From Paenibacillus terrae (GTDB lineage Bacteria; Bacillota; Bacilli; Paenibacillales; Paenibacillaceae): a DNA stretch of 64,000 nt. How positions within the stretch are numbered: position 1 is the stretch's first letter; every line of letters begins with the position of its first letter. The notes under the pieces are model-generated. The model made no database searches, had not been told where the DNA came from, and saw nothing but the letters and a program-made list of their open reading frames with translations. A program made the translations under genes and the position numbers. Location of the stretch: NCBI RefSeq assembly GCF_000943545.1, contig NZ_JTHP01000010.1, positions 43,614 to 107,613 of the forward strand. Reading direction: 5' to 3'. Positions 17,636 to 26,231 of the stretch are shown here, one piece after another.

Positions 17636-20089
17636 TTAGGACAAGATTCGCTTGTTGACATCGTTTTGGAGAGGTACAATGTTCCAAATATCGGCCGCGT
17701 ACTGCTGAATTGTGCAATCACTGGAAAACTTGCCGGCATGTGCCATGTTTACAATAGCACGCCGCGTCCACTCAGACGGATTTCGGTACACCTGCTCGAT
17801 ATGCACCTGAGTATCTACATACGCCGCAAAATCCTTGAGCACAAAGTATTCGTCATTGTGATCAATCAGGGATTGATAAATAGCCTCAAATTCCCGTTCA
17901 TGCCGCGTAAAAGGAGCATCATTCACCAGTTGATCCAGCACTTCACGCAGCCGTTCGTCGCTGTTGGCTGTTTTGCGCGCTGAATACTGCCCGTCCCGGT
18001 AATACGCCTCGATCTGATCCACCTTCATTCCGAAAATGAACATATTGTCATCGCCTACCATTTCATGCATTTCTACATTGGCTCCGTCCAGCGTACCCAG
18101 GGTGAGTGCACCATTCATCATAAATTTCATGTTTCCGGTGCCTGAAGCTTCCTTGCCTGCCGTGGAAATTTGCTCGCTGACATCAGCCGCAGGAATAATC
18201 AGCTCGGCCAGTGAAACCGAGTAATTTTCCAGAAAAACGACTTTCAGCTTGTCCCTGACATCCACATCCCGATTGATCGTGTCCGCTACGTTGTTAATGA
18301 GCTTAATCGTCTGCTTGGCAAGATAATAGCCGGGAGCAGCTTTAGCTCCAAAAATAAACGTACGCGGCACCACATCCAGGGAAGGATTATGTTTGAGCTG
18401 ATTGTATACGTGCATCACATGCAAAATATTAAGCAGTTGCCGCTTATATCCATGCAGTCGTTTGACCTGTACATCAAAAATCGAGGACGTATCCAGTCGC
18501 ACGCTCTGTTTAGCAAAAACCTGCTCGGCGAGCCTGACTTTATTACTTCGCTTAATCGCCTGTAACCGTTCCTTGAACGACTCGTCCCCGCTGTAACGAA
18601 GCAGGTCGATCAACTCACGTGGACGGGTTCTCCAGCGTGTACCTATCGTTTCATCATACAAGCTTGCCAGCTCGGGATTCGCGTGCATGAGCCAGCGGCG
18701 ATGGGCAATTCCGTTCGTTTTATTGTTAAAACGGCCGGGGTACAGCTCGTGGAACGGCTTCATTTCCCGTTCCTTCAAAATTTGCGTGTGCAGCGCAGCC
18801 ACCCCGTTGACGCTGTAGCTGCCGACGATCGCCAGATGGGCCATACGAATTTGTTCACCATGAATAATTGCCATTTCGCCAATTTTAATGTCCTGTCCCG
18901 GATAACGCTCCAGCAGCATGGCACAATAACGCTTGTTAATCTCTTCAATGATAAGAGAAACTCGCGGAAGCAGCTCCCGCACCATATTGACAGGCCATTG
19001 CTCCAGCGCCTCGCTCAATATCGTATGATTCGTATACGAAACCGTCCGCGTCGTAATATCCCACGCTTCATCCCAGCCCAAGCCCTTCACGTCCATCAAA
19101 ATACGCATAAGCTCCGGTATAACGAGCGTCGGATGTGTATCGTTAATATGCAGCGCTATTTTGTCAGGCAACTGGCTGTATGGCAACCGAAGCTTCTCAA
19201 ACGTCCGCAAAATACTTTGCAAGCCGGCCGAGCAGAGGAAATACTGCTGCTTCAAGCGAAGCAGCTTGCCCTCATAATTCGAATCGTCCGGGTACAGAAA
19301 CGCCGAAATGGATTCTACCGAACGATTATAGTCAAGAAAGCGGTAGTAACCGCCTTCGCCTCGAATCGGCCCTCGGACAGGATCAAGCGCTGATTCCGCA
19401 CTCCAGATCCGCAGCGTATTCACCTGCGCATGTCCGTAGCCCACAAGCGGAATATCGTACGGAACTGCCCAGACCGTTTCGGCATCCTGCGTCTCGAAAA
19501 CAAGACGACCATCCTCCTCCCGAGTTTCCACATGTCCCCAGAACTGAACCTCGACCTTCTTGTCAGGGCGGCGTTCCTCCCAGACGTTTCCTTTTTGCAG
19601 CCAATAATCCGGCAGCTCCACCTGATTACCATCCACAATGCGCTGCTCGAACAGACCGTACTTATAACGGATGCCGCAGCCATGTCCTGCGTAGCCAAGG
19701 GATGCCAACGAATCCATGAAGCAAGCAGCCAGACGGCCGAGACCGCCATTGCCCAGCCCCGCGTCTGTCTCCTGTTCTTCAATCTCTTCCAGATCCCAGC
19801 CCAGCTCTCCCAGTGCCTGCCGGACCATATCCAGCACGCCCAAATTCAGCAAATTGCTGCCCAGCAGACGGCCTATCAAAAACTCCAGTGAAAAGTAATA
19901 GACCTGCTTCTCTTGTCCTTCTTTATAGGCTTGGTTCGTTTCCGCCCAGTTCTTGCCCACTTGTTCGCGAATCATACCGCCCAAAACCTTGTATACGTCT
20001 TCTGCCTGAGCTTCCTGCATCGGCTTGCCCAGCCTTCCGACCAGTTGCTCTCGAAAAGCCTGCTTAAATGCTTCCTTATTGCTGAACAA
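17636..20089 (-). CDS. glgP: Glycogen/starch phosphorylase
   Basis: Glycogen phosphorylase, 817 residues, family GT35, releasing glucose-1-phosphate from alpha-1,4-glucan with pyridoxal phosphate. Seen: DAGLGNGGLGRLAACFMDS, the IHINDTHP-type segment ALHINDTHPTLVIPELMR, and the PLP lysine motif EASGTGNMKFMMNGALTLG. Full length for the bacterial enzyme. TTG at 20089 follows AGGAGGG by 9 bases. Third gene of a glgC-glgD-glgP run, 46 bases after glgD, so probably cotranscribed. Confidence 0.95.
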   Translation of the reverse strand: MFSNKEAFKQAFREQLVGRLGKPMQEAQAEDVYKVLGGMIREQVGKNWAETNQAYKEGQEKQVYYFSLEFLIGRLLGSNLLNLGVLDMVRQALGELGWDLEEIEEQETDAGLGNGGLGRLAACFMDSLASLGYAGHGCGIRYKYGLFEQRIVDGNQVELPDYWLQKGNVWEERRPDKKVEVQFWGHVETREEDGRLVFETQDAETVWAVPYDIPLVGYGHAQVNTLRIWSAESALDPVRGPIRGEGGYYRFLDYNRSVESISAFLYPDDSNYEGKLLRLKQQYFLCSAGLQSILRTFEKLRLPYSQLPDKIALHINDTHPTLVIPELMRILMDVKGLGWDEAWDITTRTVSYTNHTILSEALEQWPVNMVRELLPRVSLIIEEINKRYCAMLLERYPGQDIKIGEMAIIHGEQIRMAHLAIVGSYSVNGVAALHTQILKEREMKPFHELYPGRFNNKTNGIAHRRWLMHANPELASLYDETIGTRWRTRPRELIDLLRYSGDESFKERLQAIKRSNKVRLAEQVFAKQSVRLDTSSIFDVQVKRLHGYKRQLLNILHVMHVYNQLKHNPSLDVVPRTFIFGAKAAPGYYLAKQTIKLINNVADTINRDVDVRDKLKVVFLENYSVSLAELIIPAADVSEQISTAGKEASGTGNMKFMMNGALTLGTLDGANVEMHEMVGDDNMFIFGMKVDQIEAYYRDGQYSARKTANSDERLREVLDQLVNDAPFTRHEREFEAIYQSLIDHNDEYFVLKDFAAYVDTQVHIEQVYRNPSEWTRRAIVNMAHAGKFSSDCTIQQYAADIWNIVPLQNDVNKRILS

Positions 20090-20135
20090 AGGTGTGCCCT
20101 CCTGTTATTTCCGTTTTAAATGCTAAATCATACTT

Positions 20136-21239
20136 TTAAATCACACTATTTTTGGCAATGACATAGGGAACTCTGGCGTCTCCAATCAAGGTACGATCCG
20201 GTGAAAGCTGCACATCCTTATCCAAAATCACATTCTCCACCACTGCGCCTTTACGGATGACACATTTTTGCATAATGATCGAGTTGCTTACACGTGCGCC
20301 CTCCTCCAGCCGTACCCCGCGAAAAAGGATGCTGTTCTCCACCTTGCCCCCAATCGTGCAGCCGTTGGCGATAAGCGAATGATCCACCTCGGCAGTGTCC
20401 GTATAACGGGTTGGGGCTTCATATTTGATTTTCGTATGCACCGGCTGATTCTGGAACAGCGCTTGATACTGCTGCTGATCCAGCAGCTTCATGCTGTTTT
20501 TATAGTAACTCTCAATAGAATTAATCACTGCATGATAGCCTTCATAGGGATATGCATAAATGCGCAGACCGCTTGGATTTTTCTGAATGGCATCCCGAAA
20601 AAAATGGTTATCCTGATGAGCAATGCAATGCTTCACCTGATCAAGATACAGGCTTTTGTCCATGACGAAAATTTCCAGATAAATATTATGATGATCCTGC
20701 TCCTGATGAATGCCCGTCACCCGTCCGTCCTCATCAATCTCCAGCCGAACACAGGGAGCGTGCTCAGATTCGAGCTGTTCTATTTGTTTGTACACAAGGG
20801 TGACGTCCGCGTTCTTCTTCCGATGGTAACGGTATACATCCTCAATATCAACCTTGTTGACATGCTGGGTTCCGGCGTGAACAATCGTCTGACCCGATGA
20901 GCGATGAAAAAAATCCAGATTGTTGTGTACATGCTGCAAATCTCCAAGGGATGCATCCGTCGGATCATTCCAGTCTGGTGGCAAAATAAACAGTCCGCCC
21001 CGTCTGCGGTCCAAATCCCAAGGCCGACCTTCACCCAGATGATCCAGCAGCGATCGGTATTTGCGGCGGATGAACAGTGCAATATCATGCACCCCTGCAT
21101 GCATCATGTTAGATAAGGTAAAATCAATGAGCCGATATCGACTGGCAAAGGGTACTGCGGCCCCGCACCGGAAATAGGTCAATTCCTTCAACTGATCCAG
21201 TTCGTGATCCAGGTTGATGACTCCAATGAGTCGGCTCAT
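20136..21239 (-). CDS. glgD: GlgD, ADP-glucose pyrophosphorylase regulatory-type subunit
   Basis: GlgD-type subunit, 367 residues: nucleotidyltransferase domain followed by a left-handed beta-helix with hexapeptide repeats. In Firmicutes GlgD is catalytically weak and modulates GlgC. Consistent with this, the GGxGxRL nucleotide loop seen in GlgC is absent (the start reads LIGVINLDHELDQL). ATG 21239 is preferred; an in-frame GTG at 21248 is too near the AAGGA site. It lies 23 bases after glgC. Confidence 0.92.
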   Translation of the reverse strand: MSRLIGVINLDHELDQLKELTYFRCGAAVPFASRYRLIDFTLSNMMHAGVHDIALFIRRKYRSLLDHLGEGRPWDLDRRRGGLFILPPDWNDPTDASLGDLQHVHNNLDFFHRSSGQTIVHAGTQHVNKVDIEDVYRYHRKKNADVTLVYKQIEQLESEHAPCVRLEIDEDGRVTGIHQEQDHHNIYLEIFVMDKSLYLDQVKHCIAHQDNHFFRDAIQKNPSGLRIYAYPYEGYHAVINSIESYYKNSMKLLDQQQYQALFQNQPVHTKIKYEAPTRYTDTAEVDHSLIANGCTIGGKVENSILFRGVRLEEGARVSNSIIMQKCVIRKGAVVENVILDKDVQLSPDRTLIGDARVPYVIAKNSVI

Positions 21240-21262
21240 AGCGGACACCGTCCTTATCCGGG

Positions 21263-22408
21263 TTATATTCGTGCATGAAGCTGGCTTTCCTGATCGAACA
21301 AAATAATTTCATCCGAGCTGCCCTCAGATCCGATGACCGCGTTGTCTTCAATAATGATGTTTTCGCTCACGATGGCCCGGTGTATGCGAACATTGCGACC
21401 AATTTTGACGTTTGGCATAATGACAGAATCGGTAATAACACTCCCTTCCCCTACCTCAACTCCATAAAATAGCACAGAATGCCTGACCTCTCCGTCCACC
21501 ACGCAGCCTTCATTCACGATGCTGTTTTTCAGAATCGCCCGTTGGGTGATATACTGAGCCGGTTGATTAGGACTACGGGTATAGATGCGCCAGAAAGAGT
21601 CATTCAGATCCAGCGGCGGGTCCTGAGCCAGCAGATCCATGTTGGACTCCCACAAGCTCTGAATGGTGCCTACATCCTTCCAGTATCCGGCAAACGGGTA
21701 CGCATACAGCGACCGCCCATGCTGGAGCAGCAATGGAATGATATCCTTGCCAAAATCATGCGAGGATTCAGCATCGCTCGCGCTCTCCAGCAGATATCGG
21801 CGCAACACCTCCCATTTGAACAAATAAATGCCCATGGAGGCCAGCGTGCTTTTCGGCTGCTCCGGCTTTTCCTCAAAGTCGTATATTTTCAAATCATCAT
21901 CGGCGTTCAGAATCCCGAATCTTTTGGCTTCCTGAATCGTGACGTCAATGACAGAAATGGTGCAATCTGCTCCCTTTTCCTTGTGATAGTCGAGCATGCG
22001 ACTGTAATCCATTTTATAAATGTGATCTCCTGACAAAATGAGTACATGCTCCGGGTCATACTGATCCAAAAAATGCAAATTCCGATAAATAGCATCCGCC
22101 GTACCTCGATACCAGTTGTTTCCATTCTCCTTCTCGTGGGGAGGCAAAACAAAAACTCCCCCATCCAGGCGGTCCAAATCCCAGTCGCTGCCTACGCCGA
22201 TATAGGAATGAAGCACCAGCGGTTCATATTGGGTCAGCACGCCTACGGTATCAATACCGGAATGAGTACAATTGCTGAGGGGAAAATCGATGATGCGGTA
22301 GGTTCCTCCAAAAAATACAGCCGGTTTGGCAAGTGTGCGGGTCAGTCCTTTGAGTCTTTTGCCTTGTCCGCCAGCGAGCAGCATGGCAACTACTTCCTTC
22401 TTTCGCAT
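21263..22408 (-). CDS. glgC: Glucose-1-phosphate adenylyltransferase
   Basis: Catalytic subunit making ADP-glucose from glucose-1-phosphate and ATP, committing carbon to glycogen. 381 residues from ATG 22408, where GGGAGG lies 8 bases upstream; a longer in-frame extension exists but has no site. Motifs: [15 protein letters not shown], the [15 protein letters not shown] substrate region, [10 protein letters not shown] and [12 protein letters not shown]. Heads the glgC-glgD-glgP run. No glycogen synthase (glgA) or branching enzyme (glgB) is present in this window. Confidence 0.95.
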   Translation of the reverse strand: MRKKEVVAMLLAGGQGKRLKGLTRTLAKPAVFFGGTYRIIDFPLSNCTHSGIDTVGVLTQYEPLVLHSYIGVGSDWDLDRLDGGVFVLPPHEKENGNNWYRGTADAIYRNLHFLDQYDPEHVLILSGDHIYKMDYSRMLDYHKEKGADCTISVIDVTIQEAKRFGILNADDDLKIYDFEEKPEQPKSTLASMGIYLFKWEVLRRYLLESASDAESSHDFGKDIIPLLLQHGRSLYAYPFAGYWKDVGTIQSLWESNMDLLAQDPPLDLNDSFWRIYTRSPNQPAQYITQRAILKNSIVNEGCVVDGEVRHSVLFYGVEVGEGSVITDSVIMPNVKIGRNVRIHRAIVSENIIIEDNAVIGSEGSSDEIILFDQESQLHARI

Positions 22409-22664
22409 AACAAAGACCTCCCTGTCATGTGCCTCTGAAGCCATTGCGGCAGGATACTTGATAATATCCATTAAACGTGAATAGGTAGTCGTAATCGTTT
22501 CATGGCCGAAGGAACGGGTAAGATTTGATGGAAAGGGTAAAATCATAGTTATGCGGAACGGGCGCAATGAAGCACTAAATCGTGAAATCCCGTTCATCAT
22601 TTCACATTTTGGATGATTTTAAATCGTTAGTTTACGACAACATGAGCATAAGGAGGCATGAATC

Positions 22665-22802
22665 ATGAAGAATAAAAAATGGGTCATAGCGGCATTGGGA
22701 ATGGGTGTTGCGTATCTGATGAAAAATAAAGGGGCGCGCAATAAGGTATTGAACAAGGCACAGACCTTGATCAACCGCGCGAGAACATCTACAAAATCGT
22801 AA
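22665..22802 (+). CDS. Small conserved-looking hypothetical protein, 45 residues
   Basis: Short gene with an excellent site (AAGGAGG, 8 bases before ATG) encoding 45 residues: MKNKKWVIAALGMGVAYLM, one hydrophobic segment, then a strongly basic tail (KNKGARNKVLNKAQ...RARTSTKS). It is divergent from glgC and followed by a strong terminator, so it is a discrete transcription unit. The pattern suggests a single-pass membrane or spore-associated basic peptide; no family is recognised. Confidence 0.75.
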   Translation: MKNKKWVIAALGMGVAYLMKNKGARNKVLNKAQTLINRARTSTKS

Positions 22803-22823
22803 AGCTTTAATCCAAGAAAAAAG

Positions 22824-22857
22824 AGAGCCTCTCTGAATAGTCATTCAGGGAGGCTCT
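22824..22857. terminator. Bidirectional terminator
   Basis: AGAGCCTCTCTGAAT / ATTCAGGGAGGCTCT stem with a 4-base loop between convergent genes. Confidence 0.8.
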
Positions 22858-22916
22858 GCTCTGACTTCCTCTGCATCCACGAACAAAATGCCCGCTCGAA
22901 GCAGTATTTGAAGAGG

Positions 22917-23792
22917 TCAGGCATTCTCCTGATGTTCTTCTACTTCCATTATATGTTCGACGGTAAAGGTTCGATGCGTCCATTCGGAGGATCGGTAGGC
23001 CTGTAAAAGTCCTGTTGTACGAATTTGCTCTTTATCTACCTTTTTGAAGGTATGGGTTATTCTCACCTTTCCAGTAAAAGGGAAATAGGAAAGGCCCACA
23101 GCCTGATCCGACAGCCACTCAGCCCGGACCCTCCCGCATTTATGGCAAACCGCCGGAAAGGTTAAGCCGTTAGCGAACCATTCATAATCTGCGGTAGGCG
23201 TACCCGGTTCCCTGCTGCACAGAAACAGACTCAATTCGTCGCAGAACAACATTCTGCGTACATCCGTCCGCACCTGATGGTCAAAGGTTACACCAAATGT
23301 CATCTCCTGTTTGAGCCTGTGCCGACGCTGTTCCTCTGCCTCCAGATAAGCACGCGCCACTTGCTTGTCCTGAGCATCCTTATGCTCGGTCCGTCCGACG
23401 AGCTCCTTGTACATCAGGCTGCATAGCAGCGCGGCATAGGAATTCACTTGCTCGACTTCATCAATCCCGAGACGATAGAACACAAAGCGTGGACTGAGTG
23501 GAAAATCAATAAATGTATAGGGTGCAGATACCTGATCATTCCAGAAAGGAGCGGCGTCCAACTCAATCCACCCCCGGTCATGCTCCCGAGCTGCATATAC
23601 AAAATCCTGCTTGTGCCGTCGATTCTTAAAGGCACTTTCTTCCCACTGTGAAGCCAACTCACCTGAAATATGGGCATGGTCATGCTGCGTCGTCATCATA
23701 TAAGCTTGGTCCGTTTCATAAATAACCACATGCTCTCCCCTTCCGTCCGGCGGTTCATCTGATTCGTGTAAAAAACTCTGTTTGAAGGCCAT
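22917..23792 (-). CDS. DUF3891 family protein
   Basis: Soluble protein of 291 residues of the DUF3891 family. Conserved segments are TTQHDHAHISGELA and AAREHDRGWIELD; the paired histidine/aspartate residues suggest an HD-like metal site (inference). A C-terminal region outside the conserved core contains CHKCGRVR. The ribosome site is weak. No experimental function is known to me. It stands alone between two terminators. Confidence 0.8.
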   Translation of the reverse strand: MAFKQSFLHESDEPPDGRGEHVVIYETDQAYMMTTQHDHAHISGELASQWEESAFKNRRHKQDFVYAAREHDRGWIELDAAPFWNDQVSAPYTFIDFPLSPRFVFYRLGIDEVEQVNSYAALLCSLMYKELVGRTEHKDAQDKQVARAYLEAEEQRRHRLKQEMTFGVTFDHQVRTDVRRMLFCDELSLFLCSREPGTPTADYEWFANGLTFPAVCHKCGRVRAEWLSDQAVGLSYFPFTGKVRITHTFKKVDKEQIRTTGLLQAYRSSEWTHRTFTVEHIMEVEEHQENA

Positions 23793-23870
23793 GGTTATAC
23801 TTATCTCTATTATATCAGGATAAGGGTAAAAAGGCAGTGAAGTTTTCCGCCTCCTTACTTCTAATTACCC

Positions 23871-23914
23871 GTGTGCTTCCTTATTCGAAACTGCTGTGGC
23901 GTCATCCCTTCCGT
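23871..23914 (-). pseudogene. AraC-family C-terminal remnant
   Basis: The minus strand reads TEGMTPQQFRIRKHTGN followed by a stop. This is the typical end of an AraC-type helix-turn-helix domain (G.TP..FR). An in-frame stop lies immediately upstream, and nothing further of the gene remains. Confidence 0.5.
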
Positions 23915-24086
23915 CTAATCCTGCTGTTCATGAGTAGTACCGATCTTTTTGATTTTGGTGTCTAAAGTACAGGTGCAGCATTTTTTACAATCTATTGATT
24001 TACGAAAAAGACTATCCAATGGTACGATAAGACCACATGTTATTCCAAACATTACCTATACATCTAGATCAGGAGGATTAAGAAAA

Positions 24087-24977
24087 ATGGATGAATTAGT
24101 TCGTTCGATTCAAAAACAGATTCGCATTAAAAGAGTTGCCTGCTGGGCGGGGATCATCCTGTGCGGGCTGTGCGCTTTAATTGGCATAGTTGCTCAAGAG
24201 TGGCTCATGGCCCTCATTACAGTTGCAGCTACTATTTTATGTATCTATAGCTTAATGCTTATGCGCGGGATGACGAAATTTTCTGTGGAATATCAACCGG
24301 GAAAACGCTTCCGCTACTATCGTCGTACCGTTCAGCAAAAGTTGCGTTATATCACCTGGGTGCAATGCTTGCTAGGAGTTTTTATTGTCCTGAATTTCAC
24401 CGTGCTTAGCGGCGGGATGGTCCTTTTTGTCGTAGCCATCTTTGGTATTCTGACCCTTCAGTTCAGTATCAAGAAACGGATTAAAAATCATCAGGAGTCT
24501 GATGCCGCCGACTTGGCTGAGTTTGTACGTTTGGGGATCATCTCTCCCCATGAGCAGACGATTGGAGTGTATAAAGATTTTGTGCATCTTACCCATACGT
24601 TTCGGGGGAACCAAATTATGATCGTGACGGATAAACGCCTGATTTCCGTGTTTATAGAGGAACAGGGTCGTGCGTTGAAAACAGAAATGCTGCTCTCAAG
24701 CATAAATAAAGTACGTGCAATCGAAACGGGTTTTCAGGGTAAGGGATTATTGCTTTCGGTGAGCAACCGCGATCAAAATGAGCTTCACATTCATATGATC
24801 GGGCAAAGCATTTACTTTTCTCCAGAGCAGTTCGTCGGTTCTTTTCTACGGGCATTGGATGCGGCATTCAAAAGTGCACCGTACCTTTTGGAAGAAACAT
24901 TCCCAGCCTACCAGCAGTTGAAAATTTCATTGCATCCATCAGAGCAGGGTGTTCTGCATAAGCCTACAACTGCTTAG
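24087..24977 (+). CDS. Membrane protein with PH-like C-terminal domain
   Basis: 296 residues from ATG 24087, placed by AGGAGG; the longer frame from 23949 has no site. Four hydrophobic segments in two pairs (about residues 18-60 and 95-135) are followed by a cytosolic region with IMIVTDKRLISVFIEEQ, typical of bacterial PH-like domains that bind membranes or protein partners. Function is unknown. Single gene, followed by a terminator at 24992. Confidence 0.75.
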   Translation: MDELVRSIQKQIRIKRVACWAGIILCGLCALIGIVAQEWLMALITVAATILCIYSLMLMRGMTKFSVEYQPGKRFRYYRRTVQQKLRYITWVQCLLGVFIVLNFTVLSGGMVLFVVAIFGILTLQFSIKKRIKNHQESDAADLAEFVRLGIISPHEQTIGVYKDFVHLTHTFRGNQIMIVTDKRLISVFIEEQGRALKTEMLLSSINKVRAIETGFQGKGLLLSVSNRDQNELHIHMIGQSIYFSPEQFVGSFLRALDAAFKSAPYLLEETFPAYQQLKISLHPSEQGVLHKPTTA

Positions 24978-24991
24978 TCTTCATATAACGA

Positions 24992-25042
24992 CGCCAAATA
25001 GCAAGCAAGCCCGATTCGTACTGAGCTTACTTGCTATTTGGC
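24992..25042. terminator. Terminator after PH-like membrane protein gene
   Basis: GCCAAATAGCAAGCAAGC pairs with GCTTACTTGCTATTTGGC, a strong stem of about 18 bp. The 120 bases beyond it hold nothing recognisable. Confidence 0.75.
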
Positions 25043-25167
25043 ATACTTTTACATCAAATATCTACTTTGCTGGAGAACTTCTTTTCTGCTTACTTCTGTC
25101 CAATTAATGATTTGCTCCATGATAGAACACTGAAATGAGGTCATGACTTGTAACAAACACCAGCAAG

Positions 25168-26022
25168 CTAAACAGACTGAGCGACAGAGGCTGTGAAATC
25201 AATTTTTTCATCCTTTAACACTCCTTTTAAAATAGTTATATATTGGTCTTGCTGTGTTGCCGTAGCTTGGGATCTGAAAATCTCAAATATCGCGGTACAC
25301 TTCCTGAACTCATGCTCATGTTCCATACCCAGGGTATCTGACAGCATGAGGGATTGCAGAATATAGTCCAGCGCTACCGTGAACTGCTGCCGCTTGATGT
25401 AGTAGAGAGACAGTTGATAGCAAAAGCGAAAATAATAAGACACATTCACAGGCTCTTCGAGATATTTGAAATCGTCAATTTGTTCAGCAAAGGGCTCAAG
25501 CACATTCTCTAAAGAATAGTCGTGCCTGGATGCCCCCTCCACGATAGAAAGAAGCCCCGGTAACAGTTCTTCCGGATTGTCCTGAAGAAATTGAACGTAT
25601 TCCTGCAACACTTCGAAGCCTGACAAAATATCAAGGGCGTACAGATTGGCTTTGGCGGCATGGCGATAATACTCGACTTCCGCTTCCCCGTGAGGATCAA
25701 GACCATTAAACCAGCCCAATTCTGCATACTTTTCGATGCAATCTCGGGCTTCATCATATTTGCCCTGTTTCTGGAAGGCCATTCCTTTCATCAGATGACT
25801 GTATCCATAGTAATATACTAGTGGACGTTTGGTATGTATGGGTTGTACGAGTTTCTTGTGCGCTTTGTAGAACTGTAACTCCTGATACTTCTGGCTGGCA
25901 CGCTCGTACAGATAATCACATAATGCAATCATATTGGCTCCGTCGTTAAACGAAAATGACAGCTTAATCATATTAACAAGTGTATCTAAATCTGTGATGT
26001 CGGAGTGAACAAGTTCATCCAC
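25168..26022 (-). CDS. Helical-repeat (TPR-like) protein of unknown function
   Basis: 284 residues from GTG at 26022 (AAGGAGG 8 bases upstream; an earlier frame start at 26082 has no site). The sequence is entirely helical and reads as degenerate tetratricopeptide-like repeats (SHLMKGMAFQKQGKYDEARDC; LSLYYIKRQQFTVALDYIL). There is no DNA-binding domain and no signal peptide. Similar TPR proteins in Bacillales are peptide-responsive regulators (Rap, NprR), but no Rap catalytic residues can be assigned. The promoter region carries nested AT-rich palindromes. Confidence 0.7.
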   Translation of the reverse strand: MDELVHSDITDLDTLVNMIKLSFSFNDGANMIALCDYLYERASQKYQELQFYKAHKKLVQPIHTKRPLVYYYGYSHLMKGMAFQKQGKYDEARDCIEKYAELGWFNGLDPHGEAEVEYYRHAAKANLYALDILSGFEVLQEYVQFLQDNPEELLPGLLSIVEGASRHDYSLENVLEPFAEQIDDFKYLEEPVNVSYYFRFCYQLSLYYIKRQQFTVALDYILQSLMLSDTLGMEHEHEFRKCTAIFEIFRSQATATQQDQYITILKGVLKDEKIDFTASVAQSV

Positions 26023-26107
26023 CCTCCCCACCTCCTTGTCCGACTTTTCATAATTCACGAAATAGAAAGTTCGCCAAACCAAAGAATTACTGAATATCGC
26101 TCATAAA

Positions 26108-26144
26108 ATAACTTAATTACGTAATTAATACTTAATTAAGTTAT
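26108..26144. promoter_or_regulatory. Nested AT-rich palindromes upstream of the TPR-like gene
   Basis: ATAACTTAATTA at 26108 and TAATTAAGTTAT at 26133 form a perfect 12-bp inverted repeat. Inside it are the perfect palindromes TTAATTACGTAATTAA (26113-26128) and CTTAATTAAG (26131-26140). This looks like a cluster of dimeric repressor sites in the promoter. Confidence 0.6.
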
Positions 26145-26180
26145 ATCATAAAACCAACTATGCCGCAAGCTTTTTATGAG

Positions 26181-26211
26181 AAAAAACCCCATTTACGCAG
26201 AGGTAAATGGG
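26181..26211 (-). terminator. Terminator after uxaA
   Basis: On the minus strand CCCATTTAC, a 6-base loop and GTAAATGGG are followed by GTTTTTT, a canonical rho-independent terminator. Confidence 0.9.
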
Positions 26212-26231
26212 ATTTGAGGATTTGTAATCCT

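Noticed and set aside
19180..19719. Long antisense frame within glgP
   Set aside because: Shadow of a strongly conserved gene with high GC at third positions; no own signals.
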